The position numbers were made by a program, and so were the translations under genes. From assembly GCA_029204225.1 (NCBI GenBank), contig CM055092.1:99080871-99144870 (forward strand): a stretch of 64,000 nucleotides of DNA, read 5' to 3'. This DNA comes from Diphasiastrum complanatum (lineage: Eukaryota > Streptophyta > Lycopodiopsida > Lycopodiales > Lycopodiaceae). How positions within the stretch are numbered: position 1 is the stretch's first letter; every line of letters begins with the position of its first letter. Shown here piece by piece: positions 1 through 11,768 of the stretch. The notes below the pieces were generated by a model. That model was not told where the DNA came from and searched no databases. It was given only the letters and a program-made list of their open reading frames with translations.

Positions 1-189
1 GCCACAAGTATTCGGACTGTCCACAAACCGTTGAAGCTTGCATCCAAAGTAACAATATATTGCGACTAATACTAAAACTACTCTGACTAACCTGCTGCTA
101 CTAAGGACGGATATTACGAAACTAAAATCTTATAACACACTTGAATTTAAACCCGTCTCCTATATTCCACTTCTATAAATGTTTCAAAA
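1..189. other. Unassigned left flank
   Basis: This AT-rich stretch has no reading frame or repeat copy elsewhere in the window that I can see. The homology shared with the other two duplication copies begins at about 190. Confidence 0.4.
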
Positions 190-1146
190 TGAGTTTAAAT
201 TGTGTAGGATTATCCGAGGCCAAACACTAAGACCCCGAGGCTTGAGCATTCCGCTCCCTGTTCACCTGCCCGCGACTCATTTAAAAAATATCTTCGAGAG
301 AAAATGCTCAAAAAGAAGCCTTGGAAATCGCCCGTTCGCTCTGTGAGTGATATTCCTCTCCTCTGAGCCTTAACACTCGTGTTAGTGGGGTTGAATACCG
401 TGTACATAAAAGTAGCAATACCAGAAGTAGAGGTGGAATTAGATGCGAGTGGCCTGACATCTTGCGTGCGTAGCCACATTAGAGCCCATATTAGTCCTTG
501 AAGATGACTCGTTGGATATTATGGGTTTGAATCTTCATCGGAGCCTTCATCTTCTTCTCTGGTAGCGATGTTCCATGGCTTCGCGGCAATGAAGCATACT
601 ATTTTCAGGGCATTTAAGCACGTCTTCGGATGCTTCGTTGGCAAGCCAATGAGCTGTACCCAGGGAGAACCACTGAATCACCACATGAGCAGAGTTTGGT
701 CTGTTGCATTCGGATCATAAATGTTGACCCGTTTCAAATATAAACCCGTAACCTTTCTCGTTTTCCTCCCCATTTTAATTTTGCTTATCAGGAGAACTAA
801 CGGGTCTTCTGGAACTTTCTTGGGTGAAAAGCGGGGATGAGAGCCACTTAAGCCGCCTTCACAATGGACTTGATATTCGGACTGTTTGGGTTGAAGAACC
901 TATCCTGGGTTGCTGCTTACTAATAACCATAGGGAACAACTTAATTTTTTTCTCAGTGAGTCTGTTCTCCGTGCCATATGGACGAGGCGGGTCACCAAAA
1001 GGGCTGCGGTTGTGGGAGAGGTTTAGATCTGGAGGAACTTGATAAGAGTTGTTGATCCCATCGGGATCTTGGGCATTCGAGACTAGGTGACCTCCAAACC
1101 TACTTTGCAAGGATACAATAGGTATGGGTTGATGTATTGGGTCCAT
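190..1146 (-). mobile_element. Retrotransposon gag relic (copy L1)
   Basis: Read on the minus strand, this opens with an ATG at 1146 and a stretch (MDPIHQPIPIVSLQ) also found at 56877 in copy R. In copy R the continuing frame gives a gag-like helical segment containing FLQIYKQACEIYGEQTPEKK and then LKLFPMLLVAATQDRFF, which is the layout of a Ty3/gypsy-type gag core. In L1 the frame is broken by several indels. The part from about 250 to 790 is also present in R (57170-57690) but is missing from L2, so L1 and R keep the older, longer form. I infer a dead gag gene; the family assignment rests on this core pattern and could be wrong. Confidence 0.5.
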
Positions 1147-2249
1147 TACTGTTGGTCTACTTCTGCTTCAATCTGTGTGCTGCAACTCGGGGGAAAGTTT
1201 GGTACTTGATTTCCTACTTTTCTGGGGTACTAATCATCTTGATCTCAGATTGATTCGTCAGAGAAGTCCGGAGGGTTACTAGATATTGGTTATTGGATCT
1301 TGATGGATGCAGGGAAAGCAAACCTGGATATGTAAGATTCTGATCAGTTTTGATGGCTATTAGTAACGATTTTAGCCTCTTTCCAATGGTTTTCCCTTGA
1401 TTTCTCTTTGATCATTGCTTTGATTAGCATGAGATTTTCATAGTAGATAGATCTGAGTCAGAGTCTTGCTATTGATCCTATCTACCAAGGTTACTCAATG
1501 ACATGCAGGTTGGATATGCGAGAGTTATTTGCACTATATTATAGTAAAAAACTCTGATGATCACTGGAAACTAACTTTCCACCCTCTTAATTGAATTTAG
1601 ATCTGGCTCTGTAGAAGGTGGCGAAGGTTAACTCTCATAGATCTAAAAATTATTGATGTCTGATGATTTTTTTGGGCACTTTTTAGCTTACAAACTTATC
1701 AATACTTAATACTAACTCTCGCAAACTTGATTACTAATGCGGGGGTTCTCTTTTTTGGATGATTTTCTACTTTTTCCACCACTTGGAACCACTTTACAGC
1801 TTACTGGACCAAGATGAACTCTTGCAGACTTGTGGTGTGAGCTTATCTCAGTGAAATTTAGCTACAAGAGGTCCGGCGAGAGTTACTTGCACAGCAGACT
1901 TGAAAAAAATATTGTCTGCAAGGGTTCTGGCTTCATTTTGGCTCTTTTTGGGAGTAGGGAACACTTGTAGAGGGTCTTAAACTGTAAAGTACTCTCACCG
2001 ACTCGTTTGTGAGATCTAGCTATAGGAGGACTGGCGAAGGTTAATGAGAAGTTTTTTTATTTTAGAAGGTGTAGCAATAGGTTGTGAGTAGCCCTTTGCC
2101 TATCAAAAAGGATTTCTAACTATGATTAGTTGCTTACCTAGTTGTCTTCTAATAGAAACTAACACTAACCCACTCTAACTCTACCAGAACTAACATTAAT
2201 CACAAATAGAACTCTTGATGGTGGTGAAAGGAGGTTTGAATCTTGAAGG
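1147..2249. other. Non-coding element DNA, no gene seen
   Basis: This is AT-rich DNA without a credible reading frame, repeated at about 14221-15060 (L2) and 55700-56876 (R, inverted). It contains related internal phrases ('tgcaagggttct', 'agctacaagaggtcc') that recur within a few hundred bases, suggesting an old internal duplication. L2 lacks about 300 bp present here (about 1310-1650). It probably belongs to the LTR or untranslated part of the flanking retroelement. Confidence 0.4.
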
Positions 2250-2770
2250 CGCTCTGTTATGCCTACCTTTTTTAACTGATCATGAGGTGAGTAAACTTTA
2301 ATTAGATTTTGACAATCAATCGTATTTATGTTTTCTAAAAGATGAATGTTATATGTATGCTTTAGTTACTCAAAATTTTAATATTGATGTATCGCCTTAT
2401 CCTAAAGAATTGCTTTTATTGATGTTAATCTGAAAAATATTCCTGAAGGCAAAGAATTTAAAAGATTTAAGACAAAATATCATGATGTATTTTTTTGAGC
2501 TGTTGTTTGAGAGTTGTATGTCCTTTTCAACAATGCTCATGAATCACTTTTCCCTTGCAGGGATGAGCCAAAAGAAGACAATGAGATTGCTAGACCACTA
2601 TAGGAGTATTGTTGCATGGGCCATATTTGACCCAACAAATCCCCATTGGGGGGCTCATGTTATTAGTCGGCAAGAAAGATAGTGGTCTATGTGTCAACTA
2701 TAAAAACTTAATAAAATGACCATCAATAATCGTTGTTCCTTACAAACAACGAACCATCCTATTTGGACAA
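2250..2770 (+). mobile_element. Ty3/gypsy reverse transcriptase relic (copy L1)
   Basis: Around 2640-2760 the frames together give the start of a gypsy RT domain: PHWGAHV, then LLVGKKDSGLCVNYKNL, then NKMTINNRCSL. This matches the usual order 'SPWGAPVLFVKKKDG..R.CVDYR.LNK.T..N.YPLP'. At least two frameshifts separate these pieces and no later RT motif follows, since a copia relic starts soon after. The DNA before it (2250-2500) is likely the protease/RT linker but shows no clear motif. Copies lie at 15061-15530 (L2, with an 86-bp deletion inside this motif) and 55140-55700 (R, inverted). Confidence 0.6.
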
Positions 2771-2829
2771 TTTGGAAGATTAGGATGGAATCATTGTTAG
2801 TCTCTTGAAATTGTGATGGACATTATGAT

Positions 2830-4640
2830 ATGCTTGGAGTGGAGTGGAGCACTAGCCTCGACAAATAGAAAAGCGAACCAAGTTTGACAAGATGGCAAAT
2901 CTTGCTCGACACATAATCTAGATGAATGTGTTTAATGAGCTCCTCAAGGAGGTCAAAAGAGTCAATATAGCAAACGAGACTTGGGACATATTTCAAGGGA
3001 TATATGAAGCCAATAATATCTCAAGGATGTTGACATTAAGGAATCAAGTTAACGAAAGCTATCAATTCGAAGATGAGTTAATCAACGCCTTTGATGGTTA
3101 GGCATCCAATGGAGAGCTTGAAGACATTGGAACTACAATCAAGGAAGGAAAACTTGTTCAAATTCTCCCCGATGGATATGGAAGAGGCCATGAATATTTT
3201 CTTGAAGTACTGCAATCCAAAAAGAACTTACTACCTTGGAGAATCAACTTGCCAACATGAATACAACATTAGAAATTATCTTCCAACATCAAGGAAGATG
3301 ATGAGAACTTTTTACTATAGATATAAGTTCCTAGGGCAAGATAATAGGGAGTTAGAATCAGAGGTTCAGATCCAATAAGCAAGTAGTAGAGAAAAACAAA
3401 TCAAAGGTGAATTTCTTTTAGTAGAAAAGGTTTGGTCATTTTACAAGTGAATGTTTTAAGAGGAAGATGACTTTAATAAAAGGTCGGTAGCCAAGGTAAC
3501 TTTACATTTGATAAGGATGATGAGAGTTCCCTTATGATATCTTCAAATATTATGTGTTATCTAATGGATCATGGGATTCAAGGTGGACAGGTAGGTCCTT
3601 TTGCTAAACACAATTAGTATAAAAACACAATATTATGAAACATAGTAGGATTTATCATCTAGAAGCTTCTATTTATAAGCGTGGAGAAGTTAAAAATGTT
3701 ATGCAAATTGTGACTTCTATTGAGTTGTGGCACAAGAGATTGGGACATCCAATTTAGATGCTTCATAATTTGGTCAATTATAATCTAACCGGTCTACCTC
3801 TTGATTTTTTTACATTATACAACACATGTTCACTTTTCTAGGAAAATAGTGTTTTACAACACATCTTTACTACAAAGAAATCTACAACACATTTGATACA
3901 TTGATTATTAATGACAATAGTTGGCATACATGGATACACTTACTTAAGAGCATGGAACAAGTGAAGGAGACATTCTTCAAGTTTAAATCTATGATGGAGA
4001 ACCAACTCAACATCAAGATCAAAATATTGAGATTAAGCAATATGAGTAAGTTTCTAAAGACTCTATCAAAATTTGTGACAGCACATGGTATTCAAAGCCA
4101 AATTTCTTGCCCAAAGACTCCTCAACAAAATGAAATGGACAAGAGATCAAATAGAAGTTTTCGAGTGTTCTAAAGGTCCCACTTTAGGTGGATGAGACAA
4201 TCAATTACACCTAACTTCATTTCAAATAGGCCACCATTTGCTCCACTTGATGGTAAGTTATCTTATGCAATTCTTTACGGTAAATACCTCAAAGTGTTTT
4301 CATACAAAAAGCTTGTTTGCCTTAAAACTAAAGAACACTTGTATGGCCTCAAGCAAGTCCCAAGATATTTGAATGCTAGATTCGAAATTTCTAGCTTGGG
4401 CTTTAGTTCATTGTGAGTGAGCATAATGCATTTTCTTAACATCACATTTTTTATTGATGAATTTAACATCAAATTTTTATACTATATGTTGATGACACTA
4501 TTCAAGAAAGATAGTCATGGAAAAATTGTAAAGATCAAGCTAGCACTTAGCCAAGTGATTGAAATAAAGCTTGGTTTATGAGATAGTAAGCGAGGTATAA
4601 GAGATAGAGAAGCAACCTCTGAAGACACTACTCTCTATAA
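2830..4640 (+). mobile_element. Ty1/copia gag-pol relic (copy L1)
   Basis: Compressed, broken copia polyprotein. In order: gag helices (2880-3380, including VNIANETWDIFQGIYEAN); a damaged zinc knuckle near 3430-3475 (KRFGHFTSECFKRK, upstream cysteines lost); the GAG-pre-integrase motif ELWHKRLGHP (3722-3751); integrase core (3886-4172, ending PKTPQQNEMDKRSNR); then RT motifs EHLYGLKQVPRYLNARFE (about 4336-4390) and LYVDD (4482-4496). The integrase acidic triad is gone: first Asp to Asn (IINDNSWHTW), second in LRLSNMSKF, and Glu to Asp. Stops and frame changes separate the segments, and large parts of a normal 4 kb pol are missing. It lies between the gypsy RT relic and ARD in all three copies, so it inserted before the duplications. 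Confidence 0.82.
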
Positions 4641-5821
4641 AAGCTAATGAGCAGGCTCATATAGTTAACAACTAATGGATTCATGAAAGATGTACATAAT
4701 TTTTTTGAATTTACTTTTGGCCTTTAATTTGTTAGACAAAAGTTGCCTCAATCACATCTACGTCAATTAAAAGAGCATTCCTTAGTATAATACACCAAGA
4801 TTTCTAGTATATGTAGCGAGCAACTAGTAATGCAACTCCTCGTAATATAGCTAACAATCCTTGCAATGCTCCTTTTGATCCTCAATTATTTGCATCTACA
4901 CGATTCATAGAAAGATACTTAAATGATCTCAAAAGCTCCAAGAACAAAGGATTCCAGGCAAGCTATGATCATCATCCAAGTGACTATAGCCATCACATAA
5001 GAATTCAAACCTTCAGCACATAAGAATGTATGGGATCTAAACCACAACGAGTTTGAAGGATATGCCAAGCCTCAAATTTTGCTTTAGGGTAGAATAATAG
5101 TTCAGGTTGTTTGATCTACAATGCCCTCAGAAGTTATTATTTCTTGTTGCAGTTATCCAAAGAAGGAATAATAACTTCTGAGATTTCGGCACATAGAAAG
5201 ACATCTAGATCTGAAGCTAATTTCCGATAGACAAGAATATGTATTATTTTGAAGCTCAAGTGAATTAAGATATAATTCTACAAGAGAGAAGAAATTCAGA
5301 AAGGTATCCTAAGTATATTTCAGGGAATTTGTCATATTAAATATCAAGTAGCTTTATGTATGCATTGTAGATCAAGTAGCTTCATGTGGGATCGTCATGA
5401 AAATTTCACCTTCCATGAAGCCCTTAATTCCAAAAAAAAAAAAGAAATTGGGCAGCATGTTAATGCTCAAAAAGGTAATAAAATAGAATGCTATGAGCTC
5501 TTCAGAGAGAATCATCATATAGATAAATATATGCCTTGTACAAGCACAGAACTTATCCAGGTGAATGGAAAGAATCCCGCTCATTTTCTATGATTGTATC
5601 AGTTTTGTACTGTACTGATCAATAGTATATCGAACTAATATATCATGCGAATTAGGAGCGTCTTAGAAAACGAGATATGCCGATATAAACTAATCTATAA
5701 ATGGGTATTTATGTGGTCCGGACACAGCCGCTAGAGATATTTTTAAGACAGCTAGCTATAGAAGAGATCCAAGAGCCACCATCATGGCTGGAAAAAGTCT
5801 GTTAATAGACTAGACTGGATG
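4641..5821. other. Downstream copia/ARD intergenic DNA
   Basis: No gene is visible. The DNA lies between the copia RT relic and the 3' end of ARD, is AT-rich and is kept in L2 (17341-18519) and R (52142-53300). Short reading frames here are on both strands, overlap one another and show no family pattern. It contains the hairpin listed separately. Confidence 0.5.
5126..5182. repeat. Perfect 16-bp inverted repeat (hairpin)
   Basis: CTCAGAAGTTATTATT at 5126-5141 is followed after 25 bases by its exact reverse complement at 5167-5182. The same pair is intact at 17826-17882 and 52779-52835. It could be a tiny terminal-inverted-repeat remnant or a transcript hairpin. Confidence 0.75.
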
Positions 5822-7571
5822 TCACTGAGTGGTAATGCGGTGTCTATGAACGGCCGCAGGGTTATTCAGCACTTTGTCCACGTATTCTTTCCTGTACCAC
5901 GATCCAGACAATGAGAGCAACGTAAAAGAGCTTGCTTTTTTTCGTGGTAGTCGAAAACTTTATGAATGTTAAGATAATTTGCGAATGTTACCCAATGCTG
6001 AGGCTGGCTTTCTTACCTTGCAGCACTTTCACTCTCCGCTCCATGCTGGGTCCTGTATGGAACGTCTGTGTACAAGAGAAGTGCATGTACCCAAGTATGC
6101 AGGCTTTAGAGTGTAACACTAGCACTGCAATCAACAAGATTCTGAAATCGTTATGATGGGAAAAAGTTTCATACATGGTTGCATTACCTTGATATAATTG
6201 TTCTCATCAATCTTAAACCTGTGAAACATTCCTGGAGGAAGAACAATCATATCACCCTTAGTTACGCGGAAACGAATCCATTTACCGTCATAATCTCGAA
6301 TGTCCCAGTAGCCTGCAAACGCAAGATCAACCCATTACGGCTAAATTGTTCTTGCAATCACTGAATTTGACTGAAAACAGAGACAAAACAACATATTCTA
6401 ATTTTTAAGCTAATATTCGTTAATGGCCTCTTCTGACCGTTGCCATCAAGTATCAACCGTATTTCCTCTTGAGAATGCATATGTTCTTCGAAAAATCCTT
6501 TCACTTTTTCTTCGAAATCTTCCATCTCTTTGGGGCAAACAGTCACGACCTCCTAGTTCCACACATCATTGAGAATATTAGCTTCTCCCTCCTATTTATG
6601 GCCCATGATTTAAGATTGCGATTCCAATAACAAACTCAAGCTGATAGAAACTCTAGAGTCCAAACCAACTGAATCAATTTAGGCGAGGACAATACCGAGT
6701 ATTTGTACCCACGATCCATCTTGATTGTTTCTAGCAAAGTGTTCTTTTCCCATTCGTCTACATCAAGCTTCCATGTCAGCACTCCCAGCTCTGACAGGCA
6801 AAACTTGCATAGTTAGTAAATTCAGCTTGAATTTGCTCCTTTCATATCTTCTCCAATATCTCCAATAGGTACAAGTAAAACTAATCTCAGTAGTTGCTTG
6901 TTGAGTGTGAGTACCGTGGATGTGTTACTGTGGCACTGGACGATTGGGACTAAACTTGTGCGTAAGCCGGTGATCCTCATCGTTTGCATTGTACTCCCAA
7001 GCTTCCAACTCTTTCTACATTCAGTGAAAACCATATAATTAGAACGTCTTAACTAGCAAAAGCTTTTGTAACTGAAATGTCATAACTGATCAACAATTCA
7101 GTATCAGTCCATTTATAGGTTGCTGCGTCTATGTTAGAACAATGCTGGCAAGACTATGTGAAGTTATGAAGGAAAGAAAGCGATGTGTACTGCTTGCATG
7201 GGCTTTGGATCAAACCATCTTTCGACTCAAAAACATGTTCTCACCAATGCCGAAAGAAAAACTTTCTCGGACAAGCTAATATATAGAAATGCCAACGAAT
7301 GCAAGAGAAATTAATTAGAGTAAGTGACGGATCGTGGGACAGCAAGTTGAATTAAACTCACACTCTGGCTAGTTTATGTTCAATCATTACCCCACACTAC
7401 TAAGCAATGACCTCCCAGGTGCCCGTACACACTCCCAAATAGCTACGAAATATACAATTAGTTACAAGAAACTACGAACACATAGCATTGACGAAAACTC
7501 CTGCTGCGAACGAGCATCACAAAAACAAGGGTGTAAACACGCACCTGAACGTGAATCTGGGCAATATCGAT
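5822..7571 (-). pseudogene. ARD: Acireductone dioxygenase pseudogene, copy L1
   Basis: ARD is a cupin enzyme of the methionine salvage cycle that oxidises acireductone to the keto-acid precursor of methionine and formate. All seven coding exons of the family can be lined up here. Exon 4 carries the metal-binding EEHMHSQEE (His-x-His-x4-Glu) and exon 5 the last ligand in GMFHRF; the stop is at 5822-5824. Three lesions kill it: the start codon is ATC (7569-7571, complement) where L2 and R have ATG; a TAA lies in exon 2 (6925-6927); and the exon 6 acceptor AG is AT (6085-6086). The promoter is also lost, because the copy ends at 8053 just before the TATA box. Exon 2 donor and frame of exon 5 are intact here. 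Confidence 0.85.
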
Positions 7572-8053
7572 GCTGAAATTTAATATACTAAGATAAGACC
7601 GACCAAAAAACACTATGCACCAGAAGCCCAAATTGCTGTTAGAGCCAGTGAGTGCCAATCAATGTAGGCTTTATGCAGGAACAATACATCAGAATTGTTC
7701 CTGGTATCGGTGGTGCTGAGAGCAGCAGTGCAGTGGTGGCGTTGGAGACAGGAAACTTCTCCCGATCAGTAGGCGGCGGAGTAGTTTTTTGAGAAATAGC
7801 AGCCGACTAGCTAGTAGTATCTTTAGCTATAGAGCATTAGTGTGGTAGTTTCTCCACCGTCAGTGATATGTATGAGCGCACGAGAGCAAAAGCAAGCAAA
7901 AGATCGAGAGATCGAGAGAGAGATTTCCCAGATTTCCAAGTAGCGTAATAGATCGAGAAGGTCAGAGACGCGTGTAGGGATGAAGGGTTAAGGGTGAAGG
8001 AGAGGTGGCGGTGGCACTGCATCCTAAGTCTTCTCGGAGAGAACCAACACCCA
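7572..8053 (-). promoter_or_regulatory. ARD leader without TATA box (copy L1)
   Basis: Untranslated leader of the L1 ARD copy, including an upstream frame of 61 codons (7837-8022) that is kept in the other copies. Homology to the ARD promoter stops at 8053, so the TATA box present at 20743-20750 and 49903-49910 is missing and gypsy sequence follows directly. Confidence 0.7.
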
Positions 8054-8059
8054 ACCTAT

Positions 8060-9002
8060 GTTATAGTGAATGGGTATCACCTATTGTTGTAGTTCCAAAG
8101 AAGAAGTCTAGCAAGATTCGGATTTGCTAGGATTTTCGGAAGCTCAATGATGCTACAAAGAAATATCACCATCCATTACCTTTCACAAAATCTATTTTAG
8201 ACCAAGTCGGTGCACAAGAACGTTACAGTTTCTGTTATGGCTTCTCTGCTTATAATCAAGTCAGATTGGAGTAAGGAAGGAGGATCAACCAAAGACTACT
8301 TTTACTACTGATTGGGGCACTTATGCCTACAATAAAATTCCCTTCGGTCTTTGCAATGCACCAGTTACTTTCCATAGAATTACGATGCTGATTTTTTCTA
8401 CTTTTCTAAGAACATTTTTCAAAATTTTCATTAATGATTTATGTGTTTACAGTAATATTAAGACTCATAAACAGAAACTGAAGCTTACATTGCAAAGGTG
8501 TCGAGATACTTGTTTTTTCGGTATGAGAGAAGGTATACTTTTTCTGGGTCATAGAATATCCAGCAGAGGTATTGAAGTCGACAAAGATAAAGTCAAAGTT
8601 ATCAAGAATCTGTTGATACCAAAGAATCTAAGTGAACTAAGGGGTTTCCTAGGACATGTGGGTTATTATCAAAGATTTATCCAGAATCATGCCTATATTG
8701 CTACTATTTTAACGTAGTTACTTAAGAAGCAAGTTGCTTATATTTGGACGACATCACAACAGAGAGCATTCAAAGAACTGATGCTCCAATTCTGAGACCT
8801 CCTAACTACGAACAAAACTATTTCATTGTTATGTTGATGTGTCAGCATTTGGTATTGGTGTTTGTTTGAGCCAGAAGGATGAATAGAAGAAAGACCATCC
8901 AATATACTATGCAAATCGCCAGCTTAGCTCCTCAAATAAAAATTATTCGGCAACAAAAAGAGAAGCACTTGGAATGATTTTTACTGTAAAGAAATTTTGA
9001 CT
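8060..9002 (+). mobile_element. Ty3/gypsy RT-RNase H relic (copy L2)
   Basis: Split gypsy pol: VSPIVVVPKKKSSKIRIC near 8070-8125, then the RT palm, the stretch KLKLTLQRCRDTCFFGMREG (8472-8531) and LSELRGFLGHVGYYQRFIQN (8629-8688), then RNase H pieces (YFIV, VSAFGIGVCLSQKD, YYANRQLSSSNKNYSATKRE) up to about 9000. The catalytic box reads FIND instead of F/YxDD, and a few codons normally found before 'CFFG' are missing. Stops and frameshifts interrupt it. R carries the inverted copy (62861-63745) with the same FIND change and extends further upstream. Confidence 0.85.
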
Positions 9003-10156
9003 TTTGAATGAGCGAGATTGCTCACTGGGCCGATTGCTCCAAAAGTCGAACGAGGAAGCCCAAATTTTTGAGGATAATAATAAGGCGCTCCAAGCCAAAT
9101 CTGCAGAATTGCAGAAGCATTTTGATTTGTTGACAATCGAATTCATAAGGTCAGGGCAAAAAAATTGTCTCTACAGACCAAACTTCATGATGAAGGCTTA
9201 AAGCGAATAAAGGCTCTACAAGAGCTCTAGTGTAACCTAGATAGATTCTTTGAAGCTGTAGTCTCTTTACGACCAAATGTTGGAGAATTTTTGAGTCGAG
9301 TATCTTATTCCGCTTGAAAACAACAAAGCACTTGTCGAGGAGGAACTTGCTGAGCTGTCAGCCGAAACGACTACTTGCTCCAAGCCAGATGCACACGAAG
9401 AGTATTTGCAGGCCTTGGAGAAGAACGAAGAATTGACTAAGCAGCTCCAAGGAACCTGAACATGTACAGGGGTAGCAGATCACCTAAAGTATGCTGCTGA
9501 GGCATGTGTAAAAATACAGTGGCATATGGATTATTTGATGCTACCAGGCTTAATAGGTTTGGTATTCGACGACTAGCAATCAGAATGGAACAAAGAGGAC
9601 TTCTTTTTTGGGACCAGTTAAGCATAGAGCAGAAAGGATGTCTATGCTGGGCCATAATCCAGGGTAAGTTCAAAGTTATTCCCTTTGGATCAATCAAATT
9701 GTAAATAGGGTCAACATTTTTGTATGCGCTGGAGTACATCCAAATCAAGGAGTACCAGTTTTTGCGGCATAACGACTCGAAGCAAAAGTTTTGGAGGAAG
9801 CATGCATAGTTCAAGTTGTATTCACTAGAAGGCCGAGCAAATATCGAAGAATTTGATGATGCAGGTCTGTTGTTGGATATTAACATGCCATATCCGGAGC
9901 TGTATAGTATCTACACCGCTTGGGAGAGGAATTTTTTCAGTTATTTAGCGGAGATAAAACATAATTTGCAAGACAAATTTAAATCCTGCGAATATAGAAA
10001 ATTTGTACATATAATTTTTGCCCGTTTAGCACATTTGCAGCCAAAGTTTTATTTTATGTCCAAAGTTTATTTGTCAAGTGTAAATATATTTAGTTCTCCT
10101 CTACTTTATTTGAACAGTTTGTACTTAGTAAAGATTCTGAAGAAGACTTTTGGTTA
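9003..10156 (+). pseudogene. Coiled-coil coding relic inside gypsy element (L2)
   Basis: Directly after the RNase H part the frames change to a Glu/Lys/Leu-rich coiled coil (LLQKSNEEAQIFEDNNKALQ, then AKSAELQKHFDLL) and, further on, NNKALVEEELAELSA and QALEKNEELTKQLQ. After about 9500 a different, globular-looking segment follows: RLNRFGIRRLAIRMEQRGLL, IEQKGCLCWAIIQGKFKVIP, then YSLEGRANIEEFDDAGLLLD and YPELYSIYTAWERNFFSYLA. I do not recognise the family. It stands where gypsy integrase would be expected. R has the same region with about 200 bp more (62062-62270) that L2 has lost; that piece adds more coiled coil. Both copies have stops. It may be a captured host gene or an unusual element-encoded protein. 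Confidence 0.5.
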
Positions 10157-10581
10157 GTACAATAATTGTTCGATGTCTCTCTACTTCTTGTAAGATTGTC
10201 GCCTTACGTCAACTTACCTATCGGGAGTTACACCAGAGCAAAAGAAGATGTATTGTTGCTCAAGTCAACATGAAACGACACTTGGATACAACATGAAGAG
10301 CTTAATACATGAAGGGTTTTCTTCTATATTGTGTTGTAGATTAATTGATGCCGAGTTTTGTATGTGATGATGCTTATTTTATGTCGCCGAAATATATTTT
10401 GAATCAATATTTGATTCTGAAATGTCAAATGACCATTTTCCAAACAACGAATGAAGAAATATCTCTACATCTGACCTAACAAAAATCCTCGACACGAAAT
10501 TATTCTTTTCTAAGAAATAGAAAAATCTCAAAACAAAGAATATATGTTCACGAGGACGTTTCACATTTAAGGAGCGGGACA
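10157..10581 (+). mobile_element. Gypsy 3' internal end with polypurine tract
   Basis: No integrase motif is visible. The segment ends with a polypurine tract (AAGGAGCGGGA at 10569-10579, one base off the AAGGAGGGGGA of R) immediately before the LTR start, which marks the 3' end of the gypsy internal region. Confidence 0.55.
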
Positions 10582-10911
10582 TGTAATACCGCATATTTGT
10601 ATGCTTAATGAAAAATGACAATTTGTGCCTTAGGAATGAGGATATGTGCTGGACAACTATATATTTTGAAGAGATCTATACCATTGTTTCAAGTATAATT
10701 GTTAAGGACCTACCTTTTAGTTAAAGTCAAAACTCCTAAAATGAAACGACACTTGGATACGAAGCGAATCATCAACTATGCAATTTATTTGTACTTGTAA
10801 CTTATATGATAATTAGAATTTGTAAATGGAGCGACGCACCAGGAATTCCTAGAGGTGTGTTTGTTTGTTTCATAGGTTATAAAACTTGACACTCTTCATT
10901 CTCACATTACC

Positions 10912-10946
<35 letters not shown>

Positions 10947-11300
10947 ATTGTATGTTTGAGATTGGACAAATGAATAGAGCGACGAAGGTTACTCTTTCTG
11001 ATTTCTATTCGATGCACTGCTGAGTGTGAGTGATTTCCAGTCTACAAGCAATCTCGTACACAGAACTTCAATTATTCTTTGGTCAGACAATACTTTCTTT
11101 CATTGCAGTCATTTGTTGTGTATCTGTAAAGTTGATCCAAAGAACTATCTTAAAGTTGCTTTGCCCGTATGAGCTAATACTTTGTGTTCGGCATTCGAGA
11201 AACCCTTGGTGCAGTTTTCCACAGTTGCTGATAGAAAAATATATATGTTGTGAAATGGTAGTCCCTGATTGAGGGACTGAGATATTGATCTGTATTCATG
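10582..11300 (+). mobile_element. Putative gypsy 3' LTR (copy L2)
   Basis: Begins TGTAATACC right after the polypurine tract (TGTGATACC in R). It holds a TATA-like TTATAAAA near 10877-10884, then a (GA)n leader. The 3' boundary is not certain; I place it near the end of the strong similarity to R and could not find a second LTR to compare. Confidence 0.5.
10913..10944 (+). repeat. (GA)16 microsatellite
   Basis: Sixteen GA units just downstream of the LTR TATA-like box. The inverted copy at 60591-60665 has about 75 bases of the same repeat. Confidence 0.9.
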
Positions 11301-11768
11301 TTAGTGAAGAAGATAAATGTTTCTAACATATTCACGAATTAATTGAGTTCTTTAACCGTAATTGGACTTTGGTTGTTGAGGACTTCTACCTAGAACATAG
11401 TGGTTCAAGAATAAGATTAACATTTTGTTTGTTCGTACGCACTAGCATCGAACATATCACAGATCCTTGATGACAACTTAATCAGTCAGGGTATAATTCC
11501 TTCGAGCTACTCTCATAACATTTCATTTGCAAAACACTTTACATTCGGTTTGATAGAGGAAGACTATTGTTTAGCACTCATTTCTCTAAACACCTTTTCT
11601 AAAAGTGGTATTGGCTGCTTACAAAATGTCTAATGACAACCAGATTCTCATTCGAACCAATTTCATTTGAAATAAGTCAATAAAGTATCAACTTAACATC
11701 TTTTAAGAGCTATCTCCTTGGAGAACGATCTAAATACTACATAAATATAGCAATTTCGTGTTGGTATA
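11301..11768. other. No gene seen
   Basis: AT-rich, duplicated in R (about 59770-60250), no credible frame or motif. It separates the gypsy LTR from the CACTA fragment. Confidence 0.4.

Noticed and set aside
210-479. Frame of 89 codons on the minus strand as a gene
   Set aside because: It is part of the gag relic, whose frame differs in R, and it carries no domain of its own.
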